A DNA stretch of 64,000 nucleotides from Pyrrhosoma nymphula (lineage: Eukaryota > Arthropoda > Insecta > Odonata > Coenagrionidae). The notes below the pieces were generated by a model. The model ran no database searches and was not told the origin of the DNA. It worked only from the letters and a program-made list of their open reading frames with translations. How positions within the stretch are numbered: the first letter of the stretch is position 1; each line of letters begins with the position of its first letter. This document shows positions 1 through 14,800 of the stretch, piece by piece. Location of the stretch: assembly GCA_963573305.1 (NCBI GenBank), contig OY754338.1, forward strand, positions 45,411,531 to 45,475,530. The letters run 5' to 3'. The translations under genes and the position numbers were made by a program.

Positions 1-1135
1 TAAAGAAAAAGTATCATAACTGGCGCACACATTTTATCAAAACGTTTTCAATTGCTGTCTCTCTAAGATGGCTATATAGCTCGTGTTCTAATCTACTACG
101 AGTGTAATAGTTTTAGTTATTTTTTCACAAATTTAGGTCTTGTTACAATTTCAGCCTTTGGCCTTACTTCCTACAACCGCATAAAAGGTTGGTACGGCCT
201 AGTATAGGGAAAATCTTACTAACCGGCGGCTAACAGTCCTACTAGTTGAAAACACGAGAGAATTTTAGCCGATTATTCGCTAGTAAAGCTTGAAATAATC
301 ATACTAATTAACCATCTTGTACTATTCAACTATTTAACCATCTTGTATATACTATTTCATAAAGGTGATCGATATATCAATCCGGTGAGGGTCGTAAACA
401 ACGTGAGAGGTTGTGCGGGTAAATTTTATGTTGATTGTTATGATTTTTTGTGTGAAAACTGTTACAATTTTGTAAAAAGCTAATTTGCAGCTAAGAGCTA
501 AGCTAATCAGGGCTGATGATGGAGAGCGACTCGTTCTCCGAAACGTCGTAATATTATAACATATTATTAATCTTTTTCTGGAGTCAGGTTATGTCACTCA
601 CTATATAAATTGCAACTAAAAATGCCAATTGGCAAATGATGCTTCAAAAAAAGAGTGGCCAAAAAGTGATTCTGTTTTCAATATATACTAGAATAATACA
701 CCAAAAGAATATTTGTTATGTTTTTCTGCCTCAAAGCTAAGTTTACCTACGTTGAATGTGTTTGTTTTTCCATAATTATATGTATTACATCTTACAATTC
801 AAACAAATCTCCGCTGCAGATATTCGTGTCCATAACAATTTAAAAAAATATAAATTTAAGTTACTTTATTACGTGAGGCAAGTCCTTGTCTTCCAAGTGG
901 TTACTTTTAAAGCATTTGTCGCTAGTCATTCCAGTTTGTTTCCACTACATACTATATATCTCACCTGGTACGTCTTTGACCAATGACACAGTTCAACAAA
1001 TATATTATGAATAACAATCCCCTCGTAAAACAATTTTTTTCGGTAAAAATTATTTTTTTCACGCAGAGGTATAAGTTATAAGAAAAGGTTCGACCACAAA
1101 GAATATGACGAATTAAACTCTCAAAACGTTAAACC
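1..1135. other. Anonymous AT-rich DNA left of the satellite array
   Basis: I see no gene here. The stretch is AT-rich and has only short open frames without homology that I recognise. A small direct repeat of the word TTAACCATCTTGTA lies near 308-352. Similarity to the satellite unit begins abruptly at about 1136, so the array edge is sharp. Confidence 0.6.
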
Positions 1136-2424
1136 TTCAATATAAAGTACCTCATTAAAGTAACTATATAGCAAATGCAACAGTACTTTCGAAAAGATGT
1201 GTTTTAGATACTACGATTTGGTACTGATTCTGATGATAAAAGTACTCATCCTTGAAGCAAATGCTCTATGTCAGCTCAAGCCGAAGGTAAAAATTGACAA
1301 TATCTGGAATTCAACACCAGGTACGTATAACATGCAAGGAGGTATCCTCGTAGAAATTAATATTTGACTCCACGCTCCGGAAACCGTGAATGCTACTCAC
1401 ACTCCTCCCACATCGAAGACTGCCCGTTGGTTAGGTTGCTTAGTGGGCGGAGCCTACTAAATCGGTGGGGACTCACCACCAATCAAATACCTACAATTCG
1501 CTACGTACAAGAGTGTTGAATTCACCGCAGGCAATTTTCACAAGATTGGCAGCAGAATTCTTATTTCTTGCTTCGTCCCCACCAACAGTGGTAGTTTTCC
1601 AATAGGATAGGTAAGATTTGAAACGGAGGTGGGAAAGGTTTACCGCTGCATTAATATCCCAAGTCAAGTGGGACATCTTATAAGGATACCTCCTCGCATG
1701 TTATTCACGCCATGCACGGTTTCCCTCATAATATACTATTTTTCTTGCTCTACTGTCACTCGAAAAGTTTACGACACTGAAATTATGCCAAATTTAGGTT
1801 TTTATCCGGAGGCAAGTATCAGGAGCGGATAACGTGCGAGAAGTTATACTTATGAAAGGTTGCACTTGACTCACACATGGTTTGGACTTCGAACTGCATT
1901 TGCAGAACGTTCAGTTCCCCACCATGTCTTGATGAATTATTGGCTGTGGCCGCCAGGTGGGAGGAGTTTGGAAAAAAAAGAAAGAGGGTCTTCCAATAGA
2001 GTGTTCCGTTACTTCAAGAGGAAAGCATGGTGTTTAAAGTAGTGATTGGATGGGTATCTCCCAAAAGACTAAGAGCTCACCCGGGTAAGTGCTATAGCCA
2101 ATGGAATGCTCTCCTAATATAAATACTGTTAACTGGGGCTTGACGTCGCCAGGATCGCGTAGTCAAGTGACACCAACTACGAGAATACCTTCTTCCAAGT
2201 TATGTGCGCCTGGTAGAAATCCTAAAATTTTGTACTGTATTTTTCCCCCGGCGTGAGTTTTTCTCCGGATTTCGTGATTCACATGATATTTAGATTTCCA
2301 GAACATGTTCTCTCTTTTGTTTCAAGCAATTGATACTCGTTTCATGTGTATTCATATTTATGTTCAATAAATATGGAAGTAATGCATCATTTAAGAAAAA
2401 TTACCCTACAAAGATAATGCCTCT
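1136..2424. repeat. Left-edge satellite unit (diverged)
   Basis: This is the first full unit, 1289 bp, and it differs from interior units at many scattered positions, for example CACGCTCCGGAAACC where interior units read CCACTCTCCGGATACC. The minus-strand short ORF is still open (1491-1676) but carries several replacements. Divergence at the edge is usual for tandem arrays. Confidence 0.85.
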
Positions 2425-5400
2425 TTCAACATAAAGTACCTCATTAACTACATAGCTAAAGCAACAGTACTTTCAAAAAGATGTGTTTTAGATACTACGA
2501 TTTTGTACTGATTCTGATGATAAAAGTACTCATCCCTGAGCCCAATGCTCTATGTCGGCACAAGTCGAAGGTAAAAATTGACAATATCTCGAATTCAACA
2601 CCTGGTGCGTATAACATGCAAGGAGGTATCCTCGTAGAAATGAATATTTGACTCCAAGCTCCGGATACCGTGAATGCTACTCACACTCCTCCAACACCGA
2701 AGACTGCCCGTTGGTTAGGTTGCTTAGTGGGCGGAGCCTACGAAATTGTTGAGGACTCACCACTAATCAAATACTCTTCCCTACGTCGAAAAGTGCTGAA
2801 TTCACCGCAGGCAATGTTCACGGGATTGGCAGCCGAAATCTTATTTCTTGCTTTTTCCCCACCTATAGTGGAATATTTCCAATAGGATACGTAGGATTTG
2901 AAACCGAGGTGGGAAAGGTTTACCGCTGCATTAATATCCCAAGTCAAGTAGGACATCTTATAAGCATACCTCCTCGCATGTTATCCACGCCTTGCACGAA
3001 TCCCTCAAAATATACTATTGTTCTTGCTCTACTGTCACTCGAAAAGTTTACGAACTGAAATTATGCCAAATTTAGGTGTTTATCCGGAGGCAAGTATCAG
3101 GTGCGAATAACGAGCGAGAAGGTATACTTATAAAAGGTTCCACTTGACTCACACATAGTTTGGACTTCGAATTGCATTTGCAGAACGTTCAGTTCCCCAC
3201 CATGTCTTGTTGAATTATTGGCTGTGGCCGCCAGGTGGGAGGAGTTTGGAAAAAAAGAAAGAGGGTATTCCAATAGGGTGTTTCGTTACTTAAGGAGGAA
3301 AGCATTGTGTTTAAAGTAGTGATTGGATGGGTATCTCCCAAAAGACTACGAGCTCACCCGGGTAAGTGCTATAGCCAATGGAATGCTCTCATAATATAAA
3401 GACGGTTAAGTGGGGCTTGACATCGCAGGGTCGCGTAGTCAAGTGACACCTACTACGAGAATACCTTCTTCAAAGTTATGTGCGCCTGGTAGAAATCCTA
3501 AAATTTTGTACTGTATTTTTCCCCCGGCGTGAGTTTTTCTCCGGATTTCGTGATTCACATGACATTTAGATTTCCAGAACATGTTCTCTCTTTTGTTTCA
3601 AGCAATTGATACGCGTTTCATGTGTATTCATATTTATGTTCAATAAACATTGAAGTAATGCATCGTTTAAGAAAAATTACTCTGCAAAGATAATGCCTCT
3701 TTCAATATATAGTACATCATTAACTACATAGCTAATGCAACAGTACTTTCAAAAAGATGTGTTTTAGATACTACGATTTTGTACTGATTCTGATGATAAA
3801 AGTACTCATCCCTGAGCCCAATGCTCTATGACGGCTCAAGTCGAAGGTAAAAATTGACAATATCTCGAATTCAACACCAGGTGCGTATAACATGCAAGGA
3901 GGTATCCTCGTAGAAATCTAATATTTGACTCCACTCTCCGTATACCGTAAATGCTACTCACACTCCTCCCACACCGATGACTGCCCGTTGGTTAGGTTGC
4001 TCAGTGGGCGGAGCCTACTAAATCGTTGGGGACTCACCACCAATCAAATACTATTTGCTACGTCCAAGAGTGCTGAATTCACCGCAGGCAATGTTCGCGG
4101 GATTGGCAGCCGAATTCTTATTTCTTGCTTTGCCCCCACCTCCAGTGGGAGTTTTCCAATAGGATACGTAGGATTTGAAACGGAGGTGGGAAAGGTTTAC
4201 CGCTGCATTAATATCCCAAGTCAAGTAGGACATCTTATAAGGTACCTCCTCGCATGTTATTCACGCCATGCACGGTTTCCCTCATAATATACTATTATTC
4301 TTGCTCTACTGTCACTCGAAAAGTTTACGACACTGAAATTATGCCAAATTTAGGTTTTTATCCGGAGGCAAGTATCAGGAGCTGATAACGAGCGAGAAGG
4401 TATACTTATGAAAGGTTCCACTTGACTCACACATAGTTTGGACTTCGAATTGCATTTGCAGAACGTTCAGTTCCCCACCATGTTTTGATGAATTATTGGC
4501 TGTGGCCGTAAGGTGGGAGGAGTTTGGAAAAAAAAGAGAGAGGGTCTCCCAATAGAGTGTTCCGTTACTTCAAGAGGACAGCATAGTGTTTAAAGTAGTG
4601 ATTGGATGGGTATCTCCCAAAAGACTACGAGCTCACCCGGGTAAGTGCTATAGCCAATGGAATGCTCTCATAATATAAAGACGGTTAAGTGGGGCTTGAC
4701 ATCGCAGGGTCGCGTAGTCAAGTGACACCTACTACGAGAATACCTTCTTCAAAGTTATGTGCGCCTGGTAGAAATCCTAAAATTTTGTACTGTATTTTTC
4801 CCCCGGCGTGAGTTTTTCTCCGGATTTCGTGATTCACATGACATTTAGATTTCCAGAACATGTTCTCTCTTTTGTTTCAAGCAATTGATACGCGTTTCAT
4901 GTGTATTCATATTTATGTTCAATAAACATTGAAGTAATGCATCGTTTAAGAAAAATTACTCTGCAAAGATAATGCCTCTTTCAATATATAGTACATCATT
5001 AACTACATAGCTAATGCAACAGTACTTTCAAAAAGATGTGTTTTAGATACTACGATTTTGTACTGATTCTGATGATAAAAGTACTCATCCCTGAGCCCAA
5101 TGCTCTATGACGGCTCAAGTCAAAGGTAAAAATTGGTAATATCTGGAATTCAACACCAGGTGCGTATAACATGCATGGAGGTATCCTCGTAGAAATTTAT
5201 ATTTGACTCCACTCTCCGGATACCGTAAATGCTACTCACACTCCTCCCACGCCGATGACTGCCCGTTGGTTAGGTTGCTCAGTGGGCGGAGCCTACTAAA
5301 TCGTTGGGGACTCACCACCAATCAAATACTATTTGCTACGTCCAAGAGTGCTGAATTCACCGCAGGCAATGTTCGCGGGATTGGCAGCCGAATTCTTATT

Positions 5401-8400
5401 TCTTGCTTTGCCCCCACCTCCAGTGGGAGTTTTCCAATAGGATACGTAGGATTTGAAACGGAGGTGGGAAAGGTTTACCGCTGCATTAATATCCCAAGTC
5501 AAGTGGGACATCTTATAAGGATTCCTCCTCGCATGTTATTCACGCCATGCACGGTTTCCCTCATAATATACTATTTTTCTTGCTCTACTGTCACTCGAAA
5601 AGTTTACGACACTGAAATTATGCCAAATTTAGGTTTTTATCCGGAGGCAAGTATCAGGAGCGGATAACGAGCGAGAAGTTATACTTATGAAAGGTTCCAC
5701 TTGACTCACACATAGTTTGGACTTCGAATTGCATTTGCAGAACGTTCAGTTCCCCACGATATCTTGATGAATTATTGGCTGTGGCCGCCAGGTGGGAGGA
5801 GTTTGGAAAAAAAAGAGAGAGGGTCTTCCAATAGAGTGTTCCGTTACTTCAAGAGGAAAGCATGGTGTTTAAAGTAGTGATTGGATGGGTATCTCCCAAT
5901 AGACTAAGAGCTCACCCGGGTAAGTGCTATAGCCAATGGAATGCTCTACTAATATAAAGACTGTTAACTGGGTCTTGACGTCGCCAGTATCGCGTAGTCA
6001 AGTGACACCATCTACGAGAATACCTTCTTCCAAGTTATGTGCGCCTGGTAGAAATCCTAAAAATTTTGTACTGTATTTTTCCCCCTGCGTGAGTTTTTCT
6101 CCGGATTTCGTGATTCACATGACATTTAGATTTCCAGAACATGTTCTCTCTTTTGTTTCAAGCAATTGATACGCCTTTCATGTGTATTCATATTTATGTT
6201 CAACAAACATTGAAGTAATGCATCGTTTAAGAAAAATTACTCTGCAAAGATAATGCCTCTTTCAATATAAAGTACCTCATTAACTACATAGCTAATGCAA
6301 CGGTACTTTCGAAAACAAGTGTTTTAGATACAACGATTTGGTACTGATTCTGATGATAAAAGTACTCATCCCTGAGCCCAATGCTCTATGTCGGCACAAG
6401 TCGAAGGTAAAAATTGACAATATCTCGAATTCAACACCTGGTGCGTATAACATGCAAGGAGGTATCCTCGTAGAAATGAATATTTGACTCCAAGCTCCGG
6501 ATACCGTGAATGCTACTCACACTCCTCCAACACCGAAGACTGCCCGTTGGTTAGGTTGCTTAGTGGGCGGAGCCTACGAAATTGTTGAGGACTCACCACT
6601 AATCAAATACTCTTCCCTACGTCGAAAAGTGCTGAATTCACCGCAGGCAATGTTCACGGGATTGGCAGCCGAAATCTTATTTCTTGCTTTTTCCCCACCT
6701 ATAGTGGAATATTTCCAATAGGATACGTAGGATTTGAAACCGAGGTGGGAAAGGTTTACCGCTGCATTAATATCCCAAGTCAAGTAGGACATCTTATAAG
6801 CATACCTCCTCGCATGTTATCCACGCCTTGCACGAATCCCTCAAAATATACTATTGTTCTTGCTCTACTGTCACTCGAAAAGTTTACGAACTGAAATTAT
6901 GCCAAATTTAGGTGTTTATCCGGAGGCAAGTATCAGGTGCGAATAACGAGCGAGAAGGTATACTTATAAAAGGTTCCACTTGACTCACACATAGTTTGGA
7001 CTTCGAATTGCATTTGCAGAACGTTCAGTTCCCCACCATGTCTTGTTGAATTATTGGCTGTGGCCGCCAGGTGGGAGGAGTTTGGAAAAAAAAGAAAGAG
7101 GGTATTCCAATAGGGTGTTTCGTTACTTAAGGAGGAAAGCATTGTGTTTAAAGTAGTGATTGGATGGGTATCTCCCAAAAGACTACGAGCTCACCCGGGT
7201 AAGTGCTATAGCCAATGGAATGCTCTCATAATATAAAGACGGTTAAGTGGGGCTTGACATCGCAGGGTCGCGTAGTCAAGTGACACCTACTACGAGAATA
7301 CCTTCTTCAAAGTTATGTGGGCCTGGTAGAAATCCTAAAATTTTGTACTGTATTTTTCCCCCTGCGTGAGTTTTTCTCCGGATTTCGTGATTCACATGAC
7401 ATTTAGATTTCCAGAACATGTTCTCTCTTTTGTTTCAAGCAATTGATACGCGTTTCATGTGTATTCATATTTATGTTCAATAAACATTGAAGTAATGCAT
7501 CGTTTAAGAAAAATTACTCTGCAAAGATAATGCCTCTTTCAATATATAGTACATCATTAACTACATAGCTAATGCAACAGTACTTTCAAAAAGATGTGTT
7601 TTAGATACTACGATTTTGTACTGATTCTGATGATAAAAGTACTCATCCCTGAGCCCAATGCTCTATGACGGCTCAAGTCAAAGGTAAAAATTGGTAATAT
7701 CTGGAATTCAACACCAGGTGCGTATAACATGCATGGAGGTATCCTCGTAGAAATTTATATTTGACTCCACTCTCCGGATACCGTAAATGCTACTCACACT
7801 CCTCCCACGCCGATGACTGCCCGTTGGTTAGGTTGCTCAGTGGGCGGAGCCTACTAAATCGTTGGGGACTCACCACCAATCAAATACTATTTGCTACGTC
7901 CAAGAGTGCTGAATTCACCGCAGGCAATGTTCGCGGGATTGGCAGCCGAATTCTTATTTCTTGCTTTGCCCCCACCTCCAGTGGGAGTTTTCCAATAGGA
8001 TACGTAGGATTTGAAACGGAGGTGGGAAAGGTTTACCGCTGCATTAATATCCCAAGTCAAGTGGGACATCTTATAAGGATTCCTCCTCGCATGTTATTCA
8101 CGCCATGCACGGTTTCCCTCATAATATACTATTTTTCTTGCTCTACTGTCACTCGAAAAGTTTACGACACTGAAATTATGCCAAATTTAGGTTTTTATCC
8201 GGAGGCAAGTATCAGGAGCGGATAACGAGCGAGAAGTTATACTTATGAAAGGTTCCACTTGACTCACACATAGTTTGGACTTCGAATTGCATTTGCAGAA
8301 CGTTCAGTTCCCCACGATATCTTGATGAATTATTGGCTGTGGCCGCCAGGTGGGAGGAGTTTGGAAAAAAAAGAGAGAGGGTCTTCCAATAGAGTGTTCC

Positions 8401-8818
8401 GTTACTTCAAGAGGAAAGCATGGTGTTTAAAGTAGTGATTGGATGGGTATCTCCCAATAGACTAAGAGCTCACCCGGGTAAGTGCTATAGCCAATGGAAT
8501 GCTCTACTAATATAAAGACTGTTAACTGGGTCTTGACGTCGCCAGTATCGCGTAGTCAAGTGACACCATCTACGAGAATACCTTCTTCCAAGTTATGTGC
8601 GCCTGGTAGAAATCCTAAAAATTTTGTACTGTATTTTTCCCCCTGCGTGAGTTTTTCTCCGGATTTCGTGATTCACATGACATTTAGATTTCCAGAACAT
8701 GTTCTCTCTTTTGTTTCAAGCAATTGATACGCCTTTCATGTGTATTCATATTTATGTTCAACAAACATTGAAGTAATGCATCGTTTAAGAAAAATTACTC
8801 TGCAAAGATAATGCCTCT
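2425..8818. repeat. Higher-order repeat copy 1 (B-D-C-B-C)
   Basis: Five units of 1276, 1279, 1281, 1277 and 1281 bp form this block. Type B has ATGAATATTTGACTCCAAGC, type D has ATCTAATATTTG with CTCCGTATACC, and type C has ATTTATATTTG with CTCCGGATACC. The order is B, D, C, B, C, and the same order repeats 6394-6396 bp later. The anchors at 2646, 3923, 5201, 6482 and 7759 map onto 9040, 10318, 11597, 12878 and 14155. Confidence 0.85.
5329..5511 (-). other. Conserved short ORF of the satellite unit (representative)
   Basis: Each of the 17 full units has an open minus-strand frame of 60-72 codons at this place; others lie at 1491-1676, 2738-2956, 4051-4233, 6574-6792, 7887-8069, 9132-9350 and onward to 21960-22142. 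The frame starts at an ATG and contains WDINAAVNLSHL near its beginning and IACGEF near its end. D-x-N-A-A-x-N-L is the consensus of the third RuvC motif of TnpB, IS200/IS605 OrfB and Fanzor proteins, and an ACG(E/G) tail is common after it in TnpB. The rest of such a nuclease (about 350-400 residues in TnpB) is not seen. There is no zinc-finger cysteine pair in frame, although RCPT is readable in another frame just before. A chance match or an antisense shadow is possible. I do not claim that it is translated. Confidence 0.35.
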
Positions 8819-11800
8819 TTCAATATAAAGTACCTCATTAACTACATAGCTAATGCAACGGTACTTTCGAAAACAAGTGTTTTAGATACAACGATTTGGT
8901 ACTGATTCTGATGATAAAAGTACTCATCCCTGAGCCCAATGCTCTATGTCGGCACAAGTCGAAGGTAAAAATTGACAATATCTCGAATTCAACACCTGGT
9001 GCGTATAACATGCAAGGAGGTATCCTCGTAGAAATGAATATTTGACTCCAAGCTCCGGATACCGTGAATGCTACTCACACTCCTCCAACACCGAAGACTG
9101 CCCGTTGGTTAGGTTGCTTAGTGGGCGGAGCCTACGAAATTGTTGAGGACTCACCACTAATCAAATACTCTTCCCTACGTCGAAAAGTGCTGAATTCACC
9201 GCAGGCAATGTTCACGGGATTGGCAGCCGAAATCTTATTTCTTGCTTTTTCCCCACCTATAGTGGAATATTTCCAATAGGATACGTAGGATTTGAAACCG
9301 AGGTGGGAAAGGTTTACCGCTGCATTAATATCCCAAGTCAAGTAGGACATCTTATAAGCATACCTCCTCGCATGTTATCCACGCCTTGCACGAATCCCTC
9401 AAAATATACTATTGTTCTTGCTCTACTGTCACTCGAAAAGTTTACGAACTGAAATTATGCCAAATTTAGGTGTTTATCCGGAGGCAAGTATCAGGTGCGA
9501 ATAACGAGCGAGAAGGTATACTTATAAAAGGTTCCACTTGACTCACACATAGTTTGGACTTCGAATTGCATTTGCAGAACGTTCAGTTCCCCACCATGTC
9601 TTGTTGAATTATTGGCTGTGGCCGCCAGGTGGGAGGAGTTTGGAAAAAAAAGAAAGAGGGTATTCCAATAGGGTGTTTCGTTACTTAAGGAGGAAAGCAT
9701 TGTGTTTAAAGTAGTGATTGGATGGGTATCTCCCAAAAGACTACGAGCTCACCCGGGTAAGTGCTATAGCCAATGGAATGCTCTCATAATATAAAGACGG
9801 TTAAGTGGGGCTTGACATCGCAGGGTCGCGTAGTCAAGTGACACCTACTACGAGAATACCTTCTTCAAAGTTATGTGGGCCTGGTAGAAATCCTAAAATT
9901 TTGTACTGTATTTTTCCCCCGGCGTGAGTTTTTCTCCGGATTTCGTGATTCACATGACATTTAGATTTGCAGAACATGTTCTCTCTTTTGTTTCAAGCAA
10001 TTGATACGCGTTTCATGTGTATTCATATTTATGTTCAATAAACATTGAAGTAATGCATCGTTTAAGAAAAATTACTCTGCAAAGATAATGCCTCTTTCAA
10101 TATATAGTACATCATTAACTACATAGCTAATGCAACAGTACTTTCAAAAAGATGTGTTTTAGATACTACGATTTTGTACTGATTCTGATGATAAAAGTAC
10201 TCATCCCTGAGCCCAATGCTCTATGACGGCTCAAGTCGAAGGTAAAAATTGACAATATCTCGAATTCAACACCAGGTGCGTATAACATGCAAGGAGGTAT
10301 CCTCGTAGAAATCTAATATTTGACTCCACTCTCCGTATACCGTAAATGCTACTCACACTCCTCCCACACCGATGACTGCCCGTTGGTTAGGTTGCTCAGT
10401 GGGCGGAGCCTACTAAATCGTTGGGGACTCACCACCAATCAAATACTATTTGCTACGTCCAAGAGTGCTGAATTCACCGCAGGCAATGTTCGCGGGATTG
10501 GCAGCCGAATTCTTATTTCTTGCTTTGCCCCCACCTCCAGTGGGAGTTTTCCAATAGGATACGTAGGATTTGAAACGGAGGTGGGAAAGGTTTACCGCTG
10601 CATTAATATCCCAAGTCAAGTAGGACATCTTATAAGGATACCTCCTCGCATGTTATTCACGCCATGCACGGTTTCCCTCATAATATACTATTATTCTTGC
10701 TCTACTGTCACTCGAAAAGTTTACGACACTGAAATTATGCCAAATTTAGGTTTTTATCCGGAGGCAAGTATCAGGAGCTGATAACGAGCGAGAAGGTATA
10801 CTTATGAAAGGTTCCACTTGACTCACACATAGTTTGGACTTCGAATTGCATTTGCAGAACGTTCAGTTCCCCACCATGTCTTGATGAATTATTGGCTGTG
10901 GCCGTAAGGTGGGAGGAGTTTGGAAAAAAAAGAGAGAGGGTCTCCCAATAGAGTGTTCCGTTACTTCAAGAGGACAGCATAGTGTTTAAAGTAGTGATTG
11001 GATGGGTATCTCCCAAAAGACTACGAGCTCACCCGGGTAAGTGCTATAGCCAATGGAATGCTCTCATAATATAAAGACGGTTAAGTGGGGCTTGACATCG
11101 CAGGGTCGCGTAGTCAAGTGACACCTACTACGAGAATACCTTCTTCAAAGTTATGTGCGCCTGGTAGAAATCCTAAAATTTTGTACTGTATTTTTCCCCC
11201 GGCGTGAGTTTTTCTCCGGATTTCGTGATTCACATGACATTTAGATTTCCAGAACATGTTCTCTCTTTTCTTTCAAGCATTTGATACGCGTTTCATGTGT
11301 ATTCATATTTATGTTCAATAAACATTGAAGTAATGCATCGTTTAAGAAAAATTACTCTGCAAAGATAATGCCTCTTTCAATATATAGTACCTCATTAACT
11401 ACATAGCTAATGCATCGGTACTTTCGAAAACAAGTGTTTTAGATACAACGATTTGGTACTGATTCTGATGAAAAAAGTACTCATCCCTGAGCCCAATGCT
11501 CCATGTCAGCTCAAGTCAAAGGTAAAAATTGGTAATATCTGGAATTCAACACCAGGTGCGTATAACATGCATGGAGGTATCCTCGTAGAAATTTATATTT
11601 GACTCCACTCTCCGGATACCGTAAATGCTACTCACACTCCTCCCACGCCGATGACTGCCCGTTGGTTAGGTTGCTCAGTGGGCGGAGCCTACTAAATCGT
11701 TGGGGACTCACCACCAATCAAATACTATTTGCTACGTCCAAGAGTGCTGAATTCACCGCAGGCAATGTTCGCGGGATTGGCAGCCGAATTCTTATTTCTT

Positions 11801-14800
11801 GCTTTGCCCCCACCTCCAGTGGGAGTTTTCCAATAGGATACGTAGGATTTGAAACGGAGGTGGGAAAGGTTTACCGCTGCATTAATATCCCAAGTCAAGT
11901 GGGACATCTTATAAGGATTCCTCCTCGCATGTTATTCACGCCATGCACGGTTTCCCTCATAATATACTATTTTTCTTGCTCTACTGTCACTCGAAAAGTT
12001 TACGACACTGAAATTATGCCAAATTTAGGTTTTTATCCGGAGGCAAGTATCAGGAGCGGATAACGAGCGAGAAGTTATACTTATGAAAGGTTCCACTTGA
12101 CTCACACATAGTTTGGACTTCGAATTGCATTTGCAGAACGTTCAGTTCCCCACGATATCTTGATGAATTATTGGCTGTGGCCGCCAGGTGGGAGGAGTTT
12201 GGAAAAAAAAGAGAGAGGGTCTTCCAATAGAGTGTTCCGTTACTTCAAGAGGAAAGCATGGTGTTTAAAGTAGTGATTGGATGGGTATCTCCCAATAGAC
12301 TAAGAGCTCACCCGGGTAAGTGCTATAGCCAATGGAATGCTCTACTAATATAAAGACTGTTAACTGGGTCTTGACGTCGCCAGTATCGCGTAGTCAAGTG
12401 ACACCATCTAAGAGAATACCTTCTTCCAAGTTATGTGCGCCTGGTAGAAATCCTAAAAATTTTGTACTGTATTTTTCCCCCTGCGTGAGTTTTTCTCCGG
12501 ATTTCGTGATTCACATGACATTTAGATTTCCAGAACATGTTCTCTCTTTTGTTTCAAGCAATTGATACGCCTTTCATGTGTATTCATATTTATGTTCAAC
12601 AAACATTGAAGTAATGCATCGTTTAAGAAAAATTACTCTGCAAAGATAATGCCTCTTTCAATATAAAGTACCTCATTAACTACATAGCTAATGCAACGGT
12701 ACTTTCGAAAACAAGTGTTTTAGATACAACGATTTGGTACTGATTCTGATGATAAAAGTACTCATCCCTGAGCCCAATGCTCTATGTCGGCACAAGTCGA
12801 AGGTAAAAATTGACAATATCTCGAATTCAACACCTGGTGCGTATAACATGCAAGGAGGTATCCTCGTAGAAATGAATATTTGACTCCAAGCTCCGGATAC
12901 CGTGAATGCTACTCACACTCCTCCAACACCGAAGACTGCCCGTTGGTTAGGTTGCTTAGTGGGCGGAGCCTACGAAATTGTTGAGGACTCACCACTAATC
13001 AAATACTCTTCCCTACGTCGAAAAGTGCTGAATTCACCGCAGGCAATGTTCACGGGATTGGCAGCCGAAATCTTATTTCTTGCTTTTTCCCCACCTACAG
13101 TGGAATATTTCCAATAGGATACGTAGGATTTGAAACCGAGGTGGGAAAGGTTTACCGCTGCATTAATATCCCAAGTCAAGTAGGACATCTTATAAGCATA
13201 CCTCCTCGCATGTTATCCACGCCTTGCACGAATCCCTCAAAATATACTATTGTTCTTGCTCTACTGTCACTCGAAAAGTTTACGAACTGAAATTATGCCA
13301 AATTTAGGTGTTTATCCGGAGGCAAGTATCAGGTGCGAATAACGAGCGAGAAGGTATACTTATAAAAGGTTCCACTTGACTCACACATAGTTTGGACTTC
13401 GAATTGCATTTGCAGAACGTTCAGTTCCCCACCATGTCTTGTTGAATTATTGGCTGTGGCCGCCAGGTGGGAGGAGTTTGGAAAAAAAAGAAAGAGGGTA
13501 TTCCAATAGGGTGTTTCGTTACTTAAGGAGGAAAGCATTGTGTTTAAAGTAGTGATTGGATGGGTATCTCCCAAAAGACTACGAGCTCACCCGGGTAAGT
13601 GCTATAGCCAATGGAATGCTCTCATAATATAAAGACGGTTAAGTGGGGCTTGACATCGCAGGGTTGCGTAGTCAAGTGACACCTACTACGAGAATACCTT
13701 CTTCAAAGTTATGTGGGCCTGGTAGAAATCCTAAAATTTTGTACTGTATTTTTCCCCCTGCGTGAGTTTTTCTCCGGATTTCGTGATTCACATGACATTT
13801 AGATTTCCAGAACATGTTCTCTCTTTTGTTTCAAGCAATTGATACGCGTTTCATGTGTATTCATATTTATGTTCAATAAACATTGAAGTAATGCATCGTT
13901 TAAGAAAAATTACTCTGCAAAGATAATGCCTCTTTCAATATATAGTACATCATTAACTACATAGCTAATGCAACAGTACTTTCAAAAAGATGTGTTTTAG
14001 ATACTACGATTTTGTACTGATTCTGATGATAAAAGTACTCATCCCTGAGCCCAATGCTCTATGACGGCTCAAGTCAAAGGTAAAAATTGGTAATATCTGG
14101 AATTCAACACCAGGTGCGTATAACATGCATGGAGGTATCCTCGTAGAAATTTATATTTGACTCCACTCTCCGGATACCGTAAATGCTACTCACACTCCTC
14201 CCACGCCGATGACTGCCCGTTGGTTAGGTTGCTCAGTGGGCGGAGCCTACTAAATCGTTGGGGACTCACCACCAATCAAATACTATTTGCTACGTCCAAG
14301 AGTGCTGAATTCACCGCAGGCAATGTTCGCGGGATTGGCAGCCGAATTCTTATTTCTTGCTTTGCCCCCACCTCCAGTGGGAGTTTTCCAATAGGATACG
14401 TAGGATTTGAAACGGAGGTGGGAAAGGTTTACCGCTGCATTAATATCCCAAGTCAAGTGGGACATCTTATAAGGATTCCTCCTCGCATGTTATTCACGCC
14501 ATGCACGGTTTCCCTCATAATATACTATTTTTCTTGCTCTACTGTCACTTGAAAAGTTTACGACACTGAAATTATGCCAAATTTAGGTTTTTATCCGGAG
14601 GCAAGTATCAGGAGCGGATAACGAGCGAGAAGTTATACTTATGAAAGGTTCCACTTGACTCACACATAGTTTGGACTTCGAATTGCATTTGCAGAACGTT
14701 CAGTTCCCCACGATATCTTGATGAATTATTGGCTGTGGCCGCCAGGTGGGAGGAGTTTGGAAAAAAAAGAGAGAGGGTCTTCCAATAGAGTGTTCCGTTA

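Noticed and set aside
3788..3815. C/D-box snoRNA in the satellite unit
   Set aside because: CTGATGA and CTGA are only about 20 bases apart, and no second box pair or terminal stem of the usual length is present.
3788..3870. Hammerhead ribozyme in the satellite unit
   Set aside because: CTGATGA is present in every unit, but no GAAA follows after a short stem. The TGAGCC/GGCTCA pairing seen in type D is broken in types B and C.
5203..5667. Plus-strand 154-codon open frame repeated in the satellite
   Set aside because: It begins at TTG and has no in-frame ATG until late in the frame, has no recognisable domain, and lies antisense to the shorter ATG frame. Its openness is likely a by-product of the repeat sequence.
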